Part shown: one piece after another, positions 36,058 to 44,268 of the stretch | Position numbering within the stretch: position 1 is the stretch's first letter | How the letters are laid out: every line of letters starts with the position of its first letter | Source of the DNA: Mycobacterium sp. GA-1199 | Lineage (GTDB): Bacteria > Actinomycetota > Actinomycetes > Mycobacteriales > Mycobacteriaceae | Direction: 5' to 3' | Length of the DNA: 64,000 nt | Assembly: GCF_001500045.1 (NCBI RefSeq) | Contig: NZ_LQIX01000012.1 | Coordinates: forward strand, 186,001 to 250,000 | Made by a program: the position numbers and the translations under genes | Notes under the pieces: generated by a model | Told to the model about the DNA's origin: nothing | Database searches by the model: none | What the model saw: only the letters and a program-made list of their open reading frames with translations

Positions 36058-37217
36058 GACTTCTGCTCGGCTCTTTCCTTCTGATCCTTCTCTTCCGCCT
36101 GACGCTTGAGGTTCTCCTCGACCTCGACATGCCACTTCTCGTTGGCCGCCGTGGTGTCGACCTCGATCTCGAAGCGGTCGGTCATGTCCGGGGTGATGTC
36201 GGCGACGTCGACGTAGAACTGCTGATACCACCGGCGCATCTGGTACACCGCGCCGTCCTCCTCGACGAGCAGCGGGTTGTCGATGCGGGTCTTGTGCTTC
36301 CAGATCTCCACATCCTGCAGGAAGCCCTTGCTGACACCCTCGGTGAACGTGTTGGCGAGCTTCTCTGTCATCTTCTCGTCGAGGCCCTTGGGCTTTTCGA
36401 CGATGACGCCCCACTGCAACATGAACGAGTTCTGCGTGACGGGGTAGTGGCAGTTGATCAGGATCGACTCGGCCTTGTAGCCGCCATAGTTGTTGTGCAG
36501 CCAGTTGATCATGAACGACGGGCCGAAATAGGACGCCTCCGAGTCGAGGTGCGCCTCACCGTAGGTGGTGCCCATGTCGTTGATGTCGGGCCGGCCCACG
36601 TTGTGCAGATACTGCGATGCGATATGGCCTTCGAAGACGTTCTTGAAGTACGTCGGCAAGCCGTAGTGGATGTAGAAGAAGTGCGCCATGTCGGTGACGT
36701 TGTCGATGATCTCCCGGCAGTTCGCGTTCTCGATCAGGATCGAGTTCCACTTCCAGTCGGTCCACTCGTCGCTCTCGAACTCCGGGATGTCGGGAATCCG
36801 GACCTCGGGCTGGGGCGGGTTGCCCTCGTGGTCGTGCCAGACGAACAACAGACCGCCGCGAACGTCGGTCTCCCAGGAGCGGGTGCGGGCCAATCGCGGT
36901 GTCCGCTTGGCGTAGGGCACCAGCTTGCACTTGCCGTCGCCACCCCAGCGCCAGTCGTGGAACGGGCAGGCGACCTCGTCGCCCTTGATCGTGCCCTGGG
37001 CGAGGTTCCCGCCCATGTGCCGGCAGTAGCCGTCGAGCACTTTCAGATCGCCGTGTGAATCGGCGAAGACCACCAGCATGGTGCCGAAGATCTCGATGCC
37101 GTGCGGCTTGCCGTCCAGGTAGTTCTTTACCGGGCCCAGGCAGTGCCAACCCCGGGCGTACCGGTCGGGCAGGGCGCCGGTGTCGATCTCACGAATTCCC
37201 GCACTGTTGGTAGTCAC
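36054..37217 (-). CDS. kshA: KshA, 3-ketosteroid 9alpha-hydroxylase oxygenase
   Basis: 387 aa Rieske non-haem iron oxygenase (Rv3526). It hydroxylates C9 of 3-ketosteroids; with KstD this opens ring B. Rieske ligands C65/H67 and C84/H87, mononuclear iron site with D176, H179 and H184 in NVTDMAHFFYIHYG, N173 nearby. The reductase KshB is not in this window. GTG start at 37217 with GGGAGG upstream; KstR box at 37247-37260, 29 nt before the start. Confidence 0.96.
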   Translation of the reverse strand: MTTNSAGIREIDTGALPDRYARGWHCLGPVKNYLDGKPHGIEIFGTMLVVFADSHGDLKVLDGYCRHMGGNLAQGTIKGDEVACPFHDWRWGGDGKCKLVPYAKRTPRLARTRSWETDVRGGLLFVWHDHEGNPPQPEVRIPDIPEFESDEWTDWKWNSILIENANCREIIDNVTDMAHFFYIHYGLPTYFKNVFEGHIASQYLHNVGRPDINDMGTTYGEAHLDSEASYFGPSFMINWLHNNYGGYKAESILINCHYPVTQNSFMLQWGVIVEKPKGLDEKMTEKLANTFTEGVSKGFLQDVEIWKHKTRIDNPLLVEEDGAVYQMRRWYQQFYVDVADITPDMTDRFEIEVDTTAANEKWHVEVEENLKRQAEEKDQKERAEQKS

Positions 37218-37246
37218 GGTGGGCCTCCCGCTTCTGTGTCTCTAAC

Positions 37247-37260
37247 TAGAACACGTTACA
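37247..37260. promoter_or_regulatory. KstR box of kshA
   Basis: TAGAACACGTTACA fits the KstR consensus and lies 29 nt upstream of the kshA GTG in the divergent kshA/Rv3525c-like intergenic region. Confidence 0.9.
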
Positions 37261-37336
37261 GTTTTTCCCGCTCTCCACGCAATCTATGCAGGTAATTCGC
37301 CTCCCCGTGAAGCGCTCATCGGGGGTCAACTAGGGG

Positions 37337-37342
37337 TATAAC
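37337..37342 (+). promoter_or_regulatory. -10 element of the gamma-carbonic-anhydrase-like gene
   Basis: TATAAC ends 6 nt before the ATG at 37349. No ribosome binding site is visible, so a leaderless start is likely. Confidence 0.5.
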
Positions 37343-37348
37343 CAAACG

Positions 37349-37879
37349 ATGCCGTTGTACTCGTTCGAGGGGCGCGCACCGACGATCGATCCGGACGCGT
37401 TCATCGCGCCGACGGCCACGCTGGTGGGTGACGTGCACGTCGAGGCGGGGGCGTCGGTGTGGTTCAACGCGGTGCTGCGGGCCGACTTCGCCCCGATCGT
37501 GGTCCGCGAGGGCGCCAACGTTCAGGACTGTTGCGTTCTGCACGCCCCGCCCGGCATTCCGGTGGACGTCGGACCCGGCGCCACGATCGCCCACGCGTGC
37601 GTCGTGCACGGCGCGCACATCGGCGCGGAGGCGGTCCTGGCCAACCACTGCACCGTGCTCGACGGCGCGGTCATCGGCAGGCGCACTCTTATCGCGGCGC
37701 ACTCGCTCGTCACCGGCGGCACGAAGATCCCCGACGAGGTGCTGGTGACCGGCGCGCCTGCGAAGGTGCGCGGTCCGATCGCGGGCACCGGCGCGGAGAT
37801 GTGGGTGAACACCAATCCCGGCGCGTACCAGGAATTGGCCCGACGCTACTCGACGGGTCTGCAGCCCGTCGAAGAGTGA
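37349..37879 (+). CDS. Gamma-carbonic anhydrase-like hexapeptide-repeat protein (Rv3525c-like)
   Basis: 176 aa left-handed beta-helix protein. Hexapeptide turns run from ATLVGDVHVEAGASVWFNAVLRADF through to LVTGGTKIP. Candidate metal histidines are in CVLHAPPG, CVVHGAHIG and ANHCTV, as in gamma-carbonic anhydrases and ferripyochelin-binding-like proteins; activity is not proven for this group. Divergent from kshA. Converges on a lipoprotein gene with a 3-nt gap. Confidence 0.87.
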   Translation: MPLYSFEGRAPTIDPDAFIAPTATLVGDVHVEAGASVWFNAVLRADFAPIVVREGANVQDCCVLHAPPGIPVDVGPGATIAHACVVHGAHIGAEAVLANHCTVLDGAVIGRRTLIAAHSLVTGGTKIPDEVLVTGAPAKVRGPIAGTGAEMWVNTNPGAYQELARRYSTGLQPVEE

Positions 37880-37882
37880 CTA

Positions 37883-38539
37883 CTACGGCTCCGGGAGGCC
37901 GACGCGAAGGGCGATGTCCTGCATCTTGCCGATGTTGATCACGAATCCGTCGGTGGTGGCGTCGCCGAGCGCGCTTTGAAACTCCAGTCGCACCAGCGCG
38001 GGACCCTGCGTGAACAGCAGTAACGTGACCGCCTTGCTGCCGTCGACGGACTCGCCGACGGCGATGGTGCCGTCGGTGCCGACCGGGACCGGCCGCGGTG
38101 TCGCGTCGGTGACCACCTGGTCGAGCCTGGGTATGGACTCGCGCAGCGTTTTGGTCGCGGTTTCGGCGTCCGGGTAGACGACGACCGTGTTGGAGATGGC
38201 ACGGGTGTCGTCCTGGTTGACGAACAGCGCGCTGGCTCCGGGCAATCCTCCCGGCGCCGGGTTCGTCGACGCAACGGTGAAGGTGTCCTCGGCGTCGCTG
38301 AGATCGGACGCCTGCAGTAGTGGGCGGCTGTAATCCACGTTCGCGTCCGACTGGCCGGTGCCGGTGGTCGTGGTGTTAGGTGCCGGAGAGGCGGTAGGCG
38401 ACGTGGTCGGGCTTGTGGTGCCCGTGTTCGGGACGGGGCCGGACGTGGCGTCACAACCGACAGTGGCGGCGCAGACGGCAGCCACCACCGCCGCGGCGGA
38501 CATCGACTTCGTGACTGTGAGTCGGCGGACTTCAAACAT
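37883..38539 (-). CDS. Conserved mycobacterial lipoprotein, function unknown
   Basis: 218 aa from the ATG at 38539. Signal peptide with lipobox TVGC (Cys near residue 29), Thr/Pro/Ser-rich linker (about 35-65) and a compact alpha/beta domain (about 70-218) without cysteines or recognisable catalytic residues (DYSRPLLQASDLSD, TKTLRESIPRLDQVV). Attached to the outer face of the inner membrane. No family name assigned. Divergent from the MOSC gene. Confidence 0.75.
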   Translation of the reverse strand: MFEVRRLTVTKSMSAAAVVAAVCAATVGCDATSGPVPNTGTTSPTTSPTASPAPNTTTTGTGQSDANVDYSRPLLQASDLSDAEDTFTVASTNPAPGGLPGASALFVNQDDTRAISNTVVVYPDAETATKTLRESIPRLDQVVTDATPRPVPVGTDGTIAVGESVDGSKAVTLLLFTQGPALVRLEFQSALGDATTDGFVINIGKMQDIALRVGLPEP

Positions 38540-38638
38540 GGGACCCGGTTTCGTGTCTATGGACGGACTTCGATTCCGACGGTACTGAAAACGCCTTCCG
38601 CGCAGGCTGCGAGGCAGCGACCCGCGCGGGGTCGGCGG

Positions 38639-38644
38639 TAACCT
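38639..38644 (+). promoter_or_regulatory. -10 element of the MOSC gene
   Basis: TAACCT (TAnnnT) ends 7 nt before the ATG at 38652, predicting a leaderless transcript. Confidence 0.45.
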
Positions 38645-38651
38645 GGCGCCC

Positions 38652-39638
38652 ATGATGCTCGGCGAGGTTGCCGAACTGTGGCGCTACCCGGTGAAGTCGC
38701 TGGGCGGCGAACGCGTCGACAGTGTCGGTATCGGACCGCGTGGAGTTTTCGGCGATCGGCTCTGGGCGGTTCGCGACCTGGAGCGCGACGTGACCGCCTC
38801 GGCGCGCCGCATCCCCGCGCTGCTGAACGCCACCGCACGCTATGCCGCGCCGCTGCCGCCGGATGCGGGTCCGGGCAAGGTGCCTGATGTGGTGATCACC
38901 TTCCCGGACGGAAGTGAGCTGTCCAGCAGCGACGACGCGGTGAACGCGAAGCTGTCGGAGTTGGCCGGCCGTGACATGCGGCTGACCGCACTGCCGCCGG
39001 TCGAGGACACCAGCCTGCACCGATTGAGCAAGCACGAGCGCGACAACGCGTCGATCGCCTCGCTGCGCACCGATTTCGGGGTCGGTGACGGAGAGAGGTT
39101 TCCCGATGTCTCGATGTTCCGGATGGCCGACCTGGCGACTCTCGCCCGGTACTCGACTCCACCGGGGATGTTCGTCGACCTGGCGCCGGTCCACGTGCTG
39201 AGCATCACGAGTCTGGCGACAGTCGGTGCAGAGGTCGAGGGGGATGCGCTCGACGTGCGCCGGTTTCGGCCGAATGTGCTTCTCGCATTACATGAACCGG
39301 ACGACGGCTTACCCGAAGCGCAGTGGACCGGCGGCCATCTCACCGTGGGCGGCGCGGTGCTCGAGGTGACGATGCCGACCATCCGCTGCGTCGTCCCGAG
39401 CCGTGCACAACCGGGCCTCGAGGTCGACCGCCGCATCACCAAGGCCGTCGCCGAACGGGCGCAGCGATGCCTGGGCAGCTACTGCTGGGTGGATACCCCG
39501 GGCACCGTGCGCGTGGGTGACGTGGTGGATCTCCGTGCCGCGGCAGCACCCAAACGCGCCCTCACCGACGCGGTCAGGCGAGCGAAGCGGTTCACCTTCA
39601 GCCTGGCCACCTCGGCTGCGGACCGCTTCAGCCGCTAG
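38652..39638 (+). CDS. MOSC domain-containing protein
   Basis: 328 aa. N-terminal MOSC beta-barrel (EVAELWRYPVKSLGGERV, FGDRLWAVRD) and C-terminal MOSC domain with the conserved cysteine in PTIRCVVPSRAQ. Such proteins bind molybdenum cofactor and reduce N-hydroxylated compounds (YcbX/mARC-like) or deliver sulfur; the substrate is unknown. No KstR box. Its stop overlaps the convergent NTF2-like gene by 4 nt. Not a known sterol gene. Confidence 0.85.
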   Translation: MMLGEVAELWRYPVKSLGGERVDSVGIGPRGVFGDRLWAVRDLERDVTASARRIPALLNATARYAAPLPPDAGPGKVPDVVITFPDGSELSSSDDAVNAKLSELAGRDMRLTALPPVEDTSLHRLSKHERDNASIASLRTDFGVGDGERFPDVSMFRMADLATLARYSTPPGMFVDLAPVHVLSITSLATVGAEVEGDALDVRRFRPNVLLALHEPDDGLPEAQWTGGHLTVGGAVLEVTMPTIRCVVPSRAQPGLEVDRRITKAVAERAQRCLGSYCWVDTPGTVRVGDVVDLRAAAAPKRALTDAVRRAKRFTFSLATSAADRFSR

Positions 39639-40051
39639 ATCTTTCGCGCGCTCGCGGTGGCGCGGTCGAGCTCCCAGTATGCGCGCAGGGCGACGAGCTT
39701 GCCCTCGTCGTTGACGCGGTAGGTGAACACGCCCTCGGCGGTTACCTCGTAACCGGCGGACCGGATCACGATCGAGCCGACGTTTGCTTCCTCATCACCG
39801 CATTGGAACGTCTCGGCGAAGTTGAACTGCAGTTCGCTGGGCGCTATCGCGGTGTCGTAGAACTTGGCGATCGCTTCCTTGCCACGGTGACCCTTGCCCT
39901 CCGGGTCGAAGTGCGATGGTCCGATCGGATCCTCGACGATCGCATCGTCGGCGAAGTTGTCCAGCCAGGCCTGCTTGTCGTGGGCGATCGCCGCCTCCCG
40001 GGATCGCTTACCCGCCAGGTGAACCGGTGCGTCGGGGTTGGTGACGCTCAC
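39635..40051 (-). CDS. NTF2-fold, ketosteroid-isomerase-like protein
   Basis: 138 aa SnoaL/NTF2-fold protein. WLDNFADDAIVEDPIGPS (about 29-46) matches the segment that carries the catalytic Asp in delta5-3-ketosteroid isomerases (VEDP.G), and the beta-strand-rich C-terminus fits. Sterol isomerisation is therefore plausible but not shown. GTG at 40051 overlapping the LLM stop (GTGA), last of a five-gene operon headed by the OB-fold gene with the KstR box at 44220. Confidence 0.8.
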   Translation of the reverse strand: MSVTNPDAPVHLAGKRSREAAIAHDKQAWLDNFADDAIVEDPIGPSHFDPEGKGHRGKEAIAKFYDTAIAPSELQFNFAETFQCGDEEANVGSIVIRSAGYEVTAEGVFTYRVNDEGKLVALRAYWELDRATASARKI

Positions 40052-40935
40052 TTCTGCCAACCCGAGTGGATGTAGGTCTCGGCGAAACGCTTCATCGAGT
40101 CGAGCTTGGCTTGCAGCGGTGCGTCGAAGCCCAGTCCCTCGAACACCCACGGCATCACGATGTTGTCGGTGACACCGGATTCGGCAAGTTCGCGGTGGCC
40201 GTCGACGCCGAACTTGTCGATGCAGACGGCCTGGAACTCGAATGGGTCGTCGGCGCGGCCGTATTCGGCGAGCAGTGCCTTCAGCTTGGCGATCGTCTCG
40301 GCCAACTGTTCACCGGTCATCATCGCGCTGGTCCACCCGTCACCGACGCGTGCCGCGCGCCTGAGCGCGACGTCGGTGTGGCCGCCGACGTAGAACGGGA
40401 CCGGTTCGGTGGGCGCCGGACTCATCTGCAGCTTGTCGAAGTCGTAGAACTCACCGTGGAACTCGACCATGCCGCCGGCGAGCACGAGCTTGATCACCTC
40501 GATCATCTCGTCGACGCGCTTGCCGCGCTTGGCGTACGGCTGGCCACACCATTCGAATTCCTCTGGTGCCCAGCCGATTCCGACGCCGAAGCCGAACCGG
40601 TTGTTGGTCAGGTTGGCCACCGAGCCGACCTGACGCGCCAGCAGCAGCGGGTTGCGCGAGCCCAACTTCATCACGTTGGTGTAGAAGCGCAGCGTCGACG
40701 TCACCGCACCCATCGCGCCGGCGGCGATCAGCGGGTCCACCCAGGGAGTGTTCTCGTCCCACATCCGGGAGCCGTCCGGGGTGTACGGATAGTCCGCCGA
40801 CTGCTTCTCCATGTAGAAGATGGAGTCGGGCAACGCGATCGAGGTGAAGCCGACTTCCTCCGCGGTCCTGGCGATGTCGATGAGGTGGTCGATCTGACAC
40901 ATCGGCACCGCGCAGGTGTACTGCATGTCGGTCAT
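40048..40935 (-). CDS. LLM-class F420-dependent oxidoreductase
   Basis: 295 aa luciferase-like TIM barrel. GIGWAPEEFEWCG and AGAMGAVTSTLRFYTNVMKL are hallmark segments of F420-using LLM enzymes. The substrate is unknown; its place in an operon with thiolase-fold Ltp3/Ltp4 and an isomerase-like protein suggests a reduction or oxidation on a sterol intermediate. ATG at 40935 in a 4-nt overlap with the ltp3 stop. An in-frame extension upstream is rejected because it runs into ltp3. Confidence 0.87.
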   Translation of the reverse strand: MTDMQYTCAVPMCQIDHLIDIARTAEEVGFTSIALPDSIFYMEKQSADYPYTPDGSRMWDENTPWVDPLIAAGAMGAVTSTLRFYTNVMKLGSRNPLLLARQVGSVANLTNNRFGFGVGIGWAPEEFEWCGQPYAKRGKRVDEMIEVIKLVLAGGMVEFHGEFYDFDKLQMSPAPTEPVPFYVGGHTDVALRRAARVGDGWTSAMMTGEQLAETIAKLKALLAEYGRADDPFEFQAVCIDKFGVDGHRELAESGVTDNIVMPWVFEGLGFDAPLQAKLDSMKRFAETYIHSGWQK

Positions 40936-42110
40936 CGGTGCTCGGGCTTGTCGCTGGCGACCACCCACATCGAGTAGTACTGCGAGCCGCCGCCATACGC
41001 GTGGCCCAGCGCCTTGCGTGCGTTGGGCACCTGGTGTTCACCGGCCTTACCCATCACCTGGATCGCCGCCTCGGCGAACCGGATCATGCCGGACGCCCCG
41101 ATCGGATTGCTCGACAGCACGCCCCCCGACGGGTTGAGCGGGATGCGACCACCGATCGCCGTCTCACCGGCCTCGGTCAGCTTCCAGCCCTCACCCTCCG
41201 GCGCGAAGCCGAGGTTCTCCAGCCACATCGGCTCGAACCACGAGAACGGCACGTAGACCTCGGCGGCATCGATCTCGTCGATGGGACTCTTGATTCCGGC
41301 GGCCTTCCACAACGCCGCGGCGGCGTCGCGGCCGGCCTGCGGGTTGACCTGGTCGCGACCCGCATAGGCCAGCGGTTCGGTCCGCAGCGCGGTGGCGTGA
41401 ATCCAGGCGACCGGATTGCCTTCCTGGACACGGCGATCCGCAATCTCTTCGTTGCCGATCACCAGCGCGCAGGCGCCGTCGGACGACGGGCATGTCTCGT
41501 CGAACCGGATGGGGTCCCACAGCATCTGGGACGACATCACCTTCTCCAGCGTGATGTCGGGCTGATGCAGATGGGCCAACGGGTTCTTGGCGCCGTTGAG
41601 CCGGTCCTTGACCGCCACCATCGCACCGATGTGGTCGGGCGCCCCGGAACGGCGGATGTAGGCACGCACATGCGGGGCGAAGTAGCCGCCGGCGCCGGCG
41701 CCGACCGGCTTGGTGAACGGCACCGGAATGCTCAACGCCCACATGGCGTTCGACTCGGACTGCTTCTCCCATGCCATGGCCAGCACCCGCCGGTACTTAC
41801 CGGACTGCACCAGGCTGGCGGCCACCACCGCGGTCGATCCGCCGACCGAACCGGCGGTGTGCACGCGGATCAACGGCTTGTTCGTCGCGCCCACGGCATC
41901 GGCCATGAACAGTTCGGGCATCATCACGCCCTCGAAGAAGTCGGGCGCCTTTCCGACCACCACCGCGTCGATGTCGTCCATCGTCGCGCCCGAGTCGGCC
42001 AGCGCCTTGTCGATGGCCTCTCGTACCAAACCGTTCATCGAGACGTCCTGGCGCTTGGCGACGTACTTCGTCTGCCCGGTACCCAGGACCGCAGCGAGAT
42101 TCTTCGACAT
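40932..42110 (-). CDS. ltp3: Ltp3, thiolase-fold protein (Rv3523-like)
   Basis: 392 aa (Rv3523, 394 aa). Thiolase superfamily, SCP-x/lipid-transfer type, with the C-terminal LNPSGGVLSSNPIGASGM and GHAYGGGSQYYSMWV. The nucleophile position near RVHTAGSVGGSTA has no cysteine, so classic thiolysis is unlikely; an aldolase-like role as in Ltp2 is possible (inference). It shares one base with the ltp4 stop (TGATG) and overlaps the LLM start. The adjacent OB-fold gene could provide the DUF35 partner that Ltp2 finds in ChsH2. Confidence 0.88.
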   Translation of the reverse strand: MSKNLAAVLGTGQTKYVAKRQDVSMNGLVREAIDKALADSGATMDDIDAVVVGKAPDFFEGVMMPELFMADAVGATNKPLIRVHTAGSVGGSTAVVAASLVQSGKYRRVLAMAWEKQSESNAMWALSIPVPFTKPVGAGAGGYFAPHVRAYIRRSGAPDHIGAMVAVKDRLNGAKNPLAHLHQPDITLEKVMSSQMLWDPIRFDETCPSSDGACALVIGNEEIADRRVQEGNPVAWIHATALRTEPLAYAGRDQVNPQAGRDAAAALWKAAGIKSPIDEIDAAEVYVPFSWFEPMWLENLGFAPEGEGWKLTEAGETAIGGRIPLNPSGGVLSSNPIGASGMIRFAEAAIQVMGKAGEHQVPNARKALGHAYGGGSQYYSMWVVASDKPEHR

Positions 42111-43195
42111 CAGGCGTGTCCTTCCAGAACGGCCACCAGGTTCTGTTGCAGCGCAGGCCCGCTCGTCGCGTGCGCCAGGACACGCTGCGCCGAACCGTTG
42201 AAGATGTGTTGCGCGGCGAACCCGATGCGCTCGAGGCCCGCCGAGAACATCGGGTTGGCGGACAACGCACCGCCCGAAGGGTTCACCTTCGTCGACGAGG
42301 GCAGCCCGATCGCCTCCGTGAGGATCAGGTGCTGGTGGGTGAACGGTGCGTAGATCTCGGCCACGTCGATGGATCCCGTGTCGCCGCCGGTGGCCGCCTG
42401 GGCGGACGCCGCCGTCGACGGCGACGTGGTCAGATCGCGGGCGCCCAGTATCGGCGTCTCGATGCGATGTTCGATCCCGGTGATCCACGCCGGGTTCTCA
42501 CGGAGCTCACGCGCCCGGTCGCCGGCGGCGAGCACGATCGCCGAGGCTCCGTCGGTGATCGGCGCGATGTCGTGGCGGCGCAACGGATCTGCGAAGTACG
42601 GCCGCTCGAGGAGTTCGGAGATCGCCTTCGCCTCGTCTGAGGCAGTCGGAGCCTTCTCGCTGTCGGTGCGGCCGGCGGCCGTCATCGAGTCCAGTGCCAC
42701 CTGAGCCATCTGCTCGGCGGTCCACTTGCCGGCGTCGAGCCCGAAGCGGGCCTGCAGGCCCGCCATCGACACCGCGTCCGGCCACAGCGGGGCGACGGTG
42801 TAGGGATCGGTCTGCAGCGCCAGCACGCGGCGCAGCACACCCGCACTGGACTTGCCGAAACCGTACACCAGCGCGGTGTCCACCTCGCCGGTGAGGATCT
42901 TGATGTAGGCCTCGTACAGCGCCCACGCCGCGTCCATCTCGACATGCGACTCGTTGATCGGCGGCACCGCGCCGATCGAGTCGATCGCGGAGATGAACGA
43001 GAACGCCCGGCCCGCAAGGTAATCCGAGGATCCCGAGCACCAGAAGCCGATGTCGGTCTGCTTCAGGCCGAGCTCGTCGGAGAGCTGATGGAAACACGGC
43101 ATCAGCATCTCGACGCCGTTGGTGGTCCCGTCGGTGCGGCGCACGTGCGGTGCGTGCGCGAACCCGACGACTGCTACATCTCTTGAATCGGTCAC
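42110..43195 (-). CDS. ltp4: Ltp4, thiolase-fold protein (Rv3522-like)
   Basis: 361 aa from GTG 43195 (Rv3522, 354 aa). Thiolase-fold lipid-transfer protein with VKVNPSGGALSANPMFSAGLERI near the C-terminus and DIGFWCSGSSDYLAG near residue 52. KstR-controlled in M. tuberculosis; Ltp3/Ltp4 are probably retro-aldolase-type enzymes for branched sterol side chains, which is inference from family and operon. 10 nt downstream of the OB-fold gene. Confidence 0.87.
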   Translation of the reverse strand: MTDSRDVAVVGFAHAPHVRRTDGTTNGVEMLMPCFHQLSDELGLKQTDIGFWCSGSSDYLAGRAFSFISAIDSIGAVPPINESHVEMDAAWALYEAYIKILTGEVDTALVYGFGKSSAGVLRRVLALQTDPYTVAPLWPDAVSMAGLQARFGLDAGKWTAEQMAQVALDSMTAAGRTDSEKAPTASDEAKAISELLERPYFADPLRRHDIAPITDGASAIVLAAGDRARELRENPAWITGIEHRIETPILGARDLTTSPSTAASAQAATGGDTGSIDVAEIYAPFTHQHLILTEAIGLPSSTKVNPSGGALSANPMFSAGLERIGFAAQHIFNGSAQRVLAHATSGPALQQNLVAVLEGHA

Positions 43196-43205
43196 GTCCA
43201 GCCCT

Positions 43206-44210
43206 TTACAGGTGGTGCTTGTAGGAGTCGTAGTCGGCGTCGGGCTCACCAGTCGGCCGGAAGTGGTCGATGTTGTCGATGCCCAAACCCCACTCTTCGC
43301 GCGGTTTCCAGACCGCTTCGACGCGCATGCCCATGCGGACTTCGCTTGCCTCGATCTCGGTCACCAGATGCAGGAAGGGGATGTCGGCGCCGTCGAGCAG
43401 AACGTAGGCAGCCACATAGGGCGGCTTGATGCGTTGTCCTGCAAAGGGAATGTTGATGACGGCGAACGTCGTGACGGTGCCCTTGTCCGGCAACTCGATG
43501 AACTCGTCGAGCTCCAGGCCCGTGGCCGGATCGGCCTCCTTGGGCGGGAAGTACACCTTGCCGGGCTTGCCGTCACGGCCGCTCTTGGTTCGCGCCCCGA
43601 GCAGCTTGCCCTCCTCTAGGGCGCGCAGGAAGGTGCTCTCGGGCAGGGACGCGGTGTGCTGGATCTCGATCGACGACGGCGTCACCTGGACGGTGACCGG
43701 GTCGCGGTCGTCGGGCTGACCCTCCGGTTCGGCGTCCTCGCCTAGTGCGAAGTAGGCGATGTCGGTGATGGCTCCGACCGGCTCGTCCACCCAGTGCGCG
43801 TGCACCCGCGCGCCGGTGCTGATGGAGTCTGCGGAACCCGCGTCGACCGCGTGCAGCAGCGGCGTGTCGGCGCCGTCCAGCTTGATCAGCGCCCACGCGA
43901 ACGGACGGTCCAGAGGCTGACCCTCGAGGGGGGCCGGCTGCCACGTCCACGACACCACGGTGCCGACAGCGGACACCGGTACGATTTCCGTCAATCGCTC
44001 GTAGGTCACGGGATCGAACTCGGCCGGCGGCACGTGCACCCGCCCATCCGAACCGCGCACTCCGACGATGCGTCGCTCGCGCAGGGCGGTGAAGAACTGG
44101 GACAGGAGTGGTCCGACTGAACGGGTGTAGTCGAATGAGAGCTTCAGCGGCGCTGAAAGCGGCGGCTCATGCGGATCGATCTGCACCGGGCTGCTTTGGC
44201 TGGTGGTCAC
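43206..44210 (-). CDS. Tandem DUF35/OB-fold protein (Rv3521-like)
   Basis: 334 aa containing two DUF35-type OB-fold units (about 15-165 and 170-330), each with the pattern PPxEFDP/PPKEADP, TVVSWTW/TVTTFAV, DGADTPLLH/DGADIPFLH. Such proteins are non-catalytic partners of thiolase-fold aldolases; two units for two thiolases (ltp3 and ltp4) is a suggestive match. The GTG at 44210 is preferred because an upstream in-frame start would lie inside the KstR box. First gene of the operon. Confidence 0.87.
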   Translation of the reverse strand: MTTSQSSPVQIDPHEPPLSAPLKLSFDYTRSVGPLLSQFFTALRERRIVGVRGSDGRVHVPPAEFDPVTYERLTEIVPVSAVGTVVSWTWQPAPLEGQPLDRPFAWALIKLDGADTPLLHAVDAGSADSISTGARVHAHWVDEPVGAITDIAYFALGEDAEPEGQPDDRDPVTVQVTPSSIEIQHTASLPESTFLRALEEGKLLGARTKSGRDGKPGKVYFPPKEADPATGLELDEFIELPDKGTVTTFAVINIPFAGQRIKPPYVAAYVLLDGADIPFLHLVTEIEASEVRMGMRVEAVWKPREEWGLGIDNIDHFRPTGEPDADYDSYKHHL

Positions 44211-44219
44211 GGCATCGAG

Positions 44220-44233
44220 TAGAACAGGTTCTA
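44220..44233. promoter_or_regulatory. KstR box between Rv3521-like and Rv3520c-like genes
   Basis: TAGAACAGGTTCTA is a near-perfect KstR palindrome in the 58-nt divergent region. It is 9 nt from the minus-strand GTG and 35 nt from the plus-strand ATG at 44269. Confidence 0.92.
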
Positions 44234-44268
44234 ACAATGGTTTCAAGACACCGTTATGAGGTCTGCCG

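Noticed and set aside
35599..36414. Longer N-terminal reading of the Rv3527-like gene
   Set aside because: The extra part overlaps kshA in another frame and has shadow-frame Arg/Gly composition; the GTGA overlap at 36054 marks the real start.
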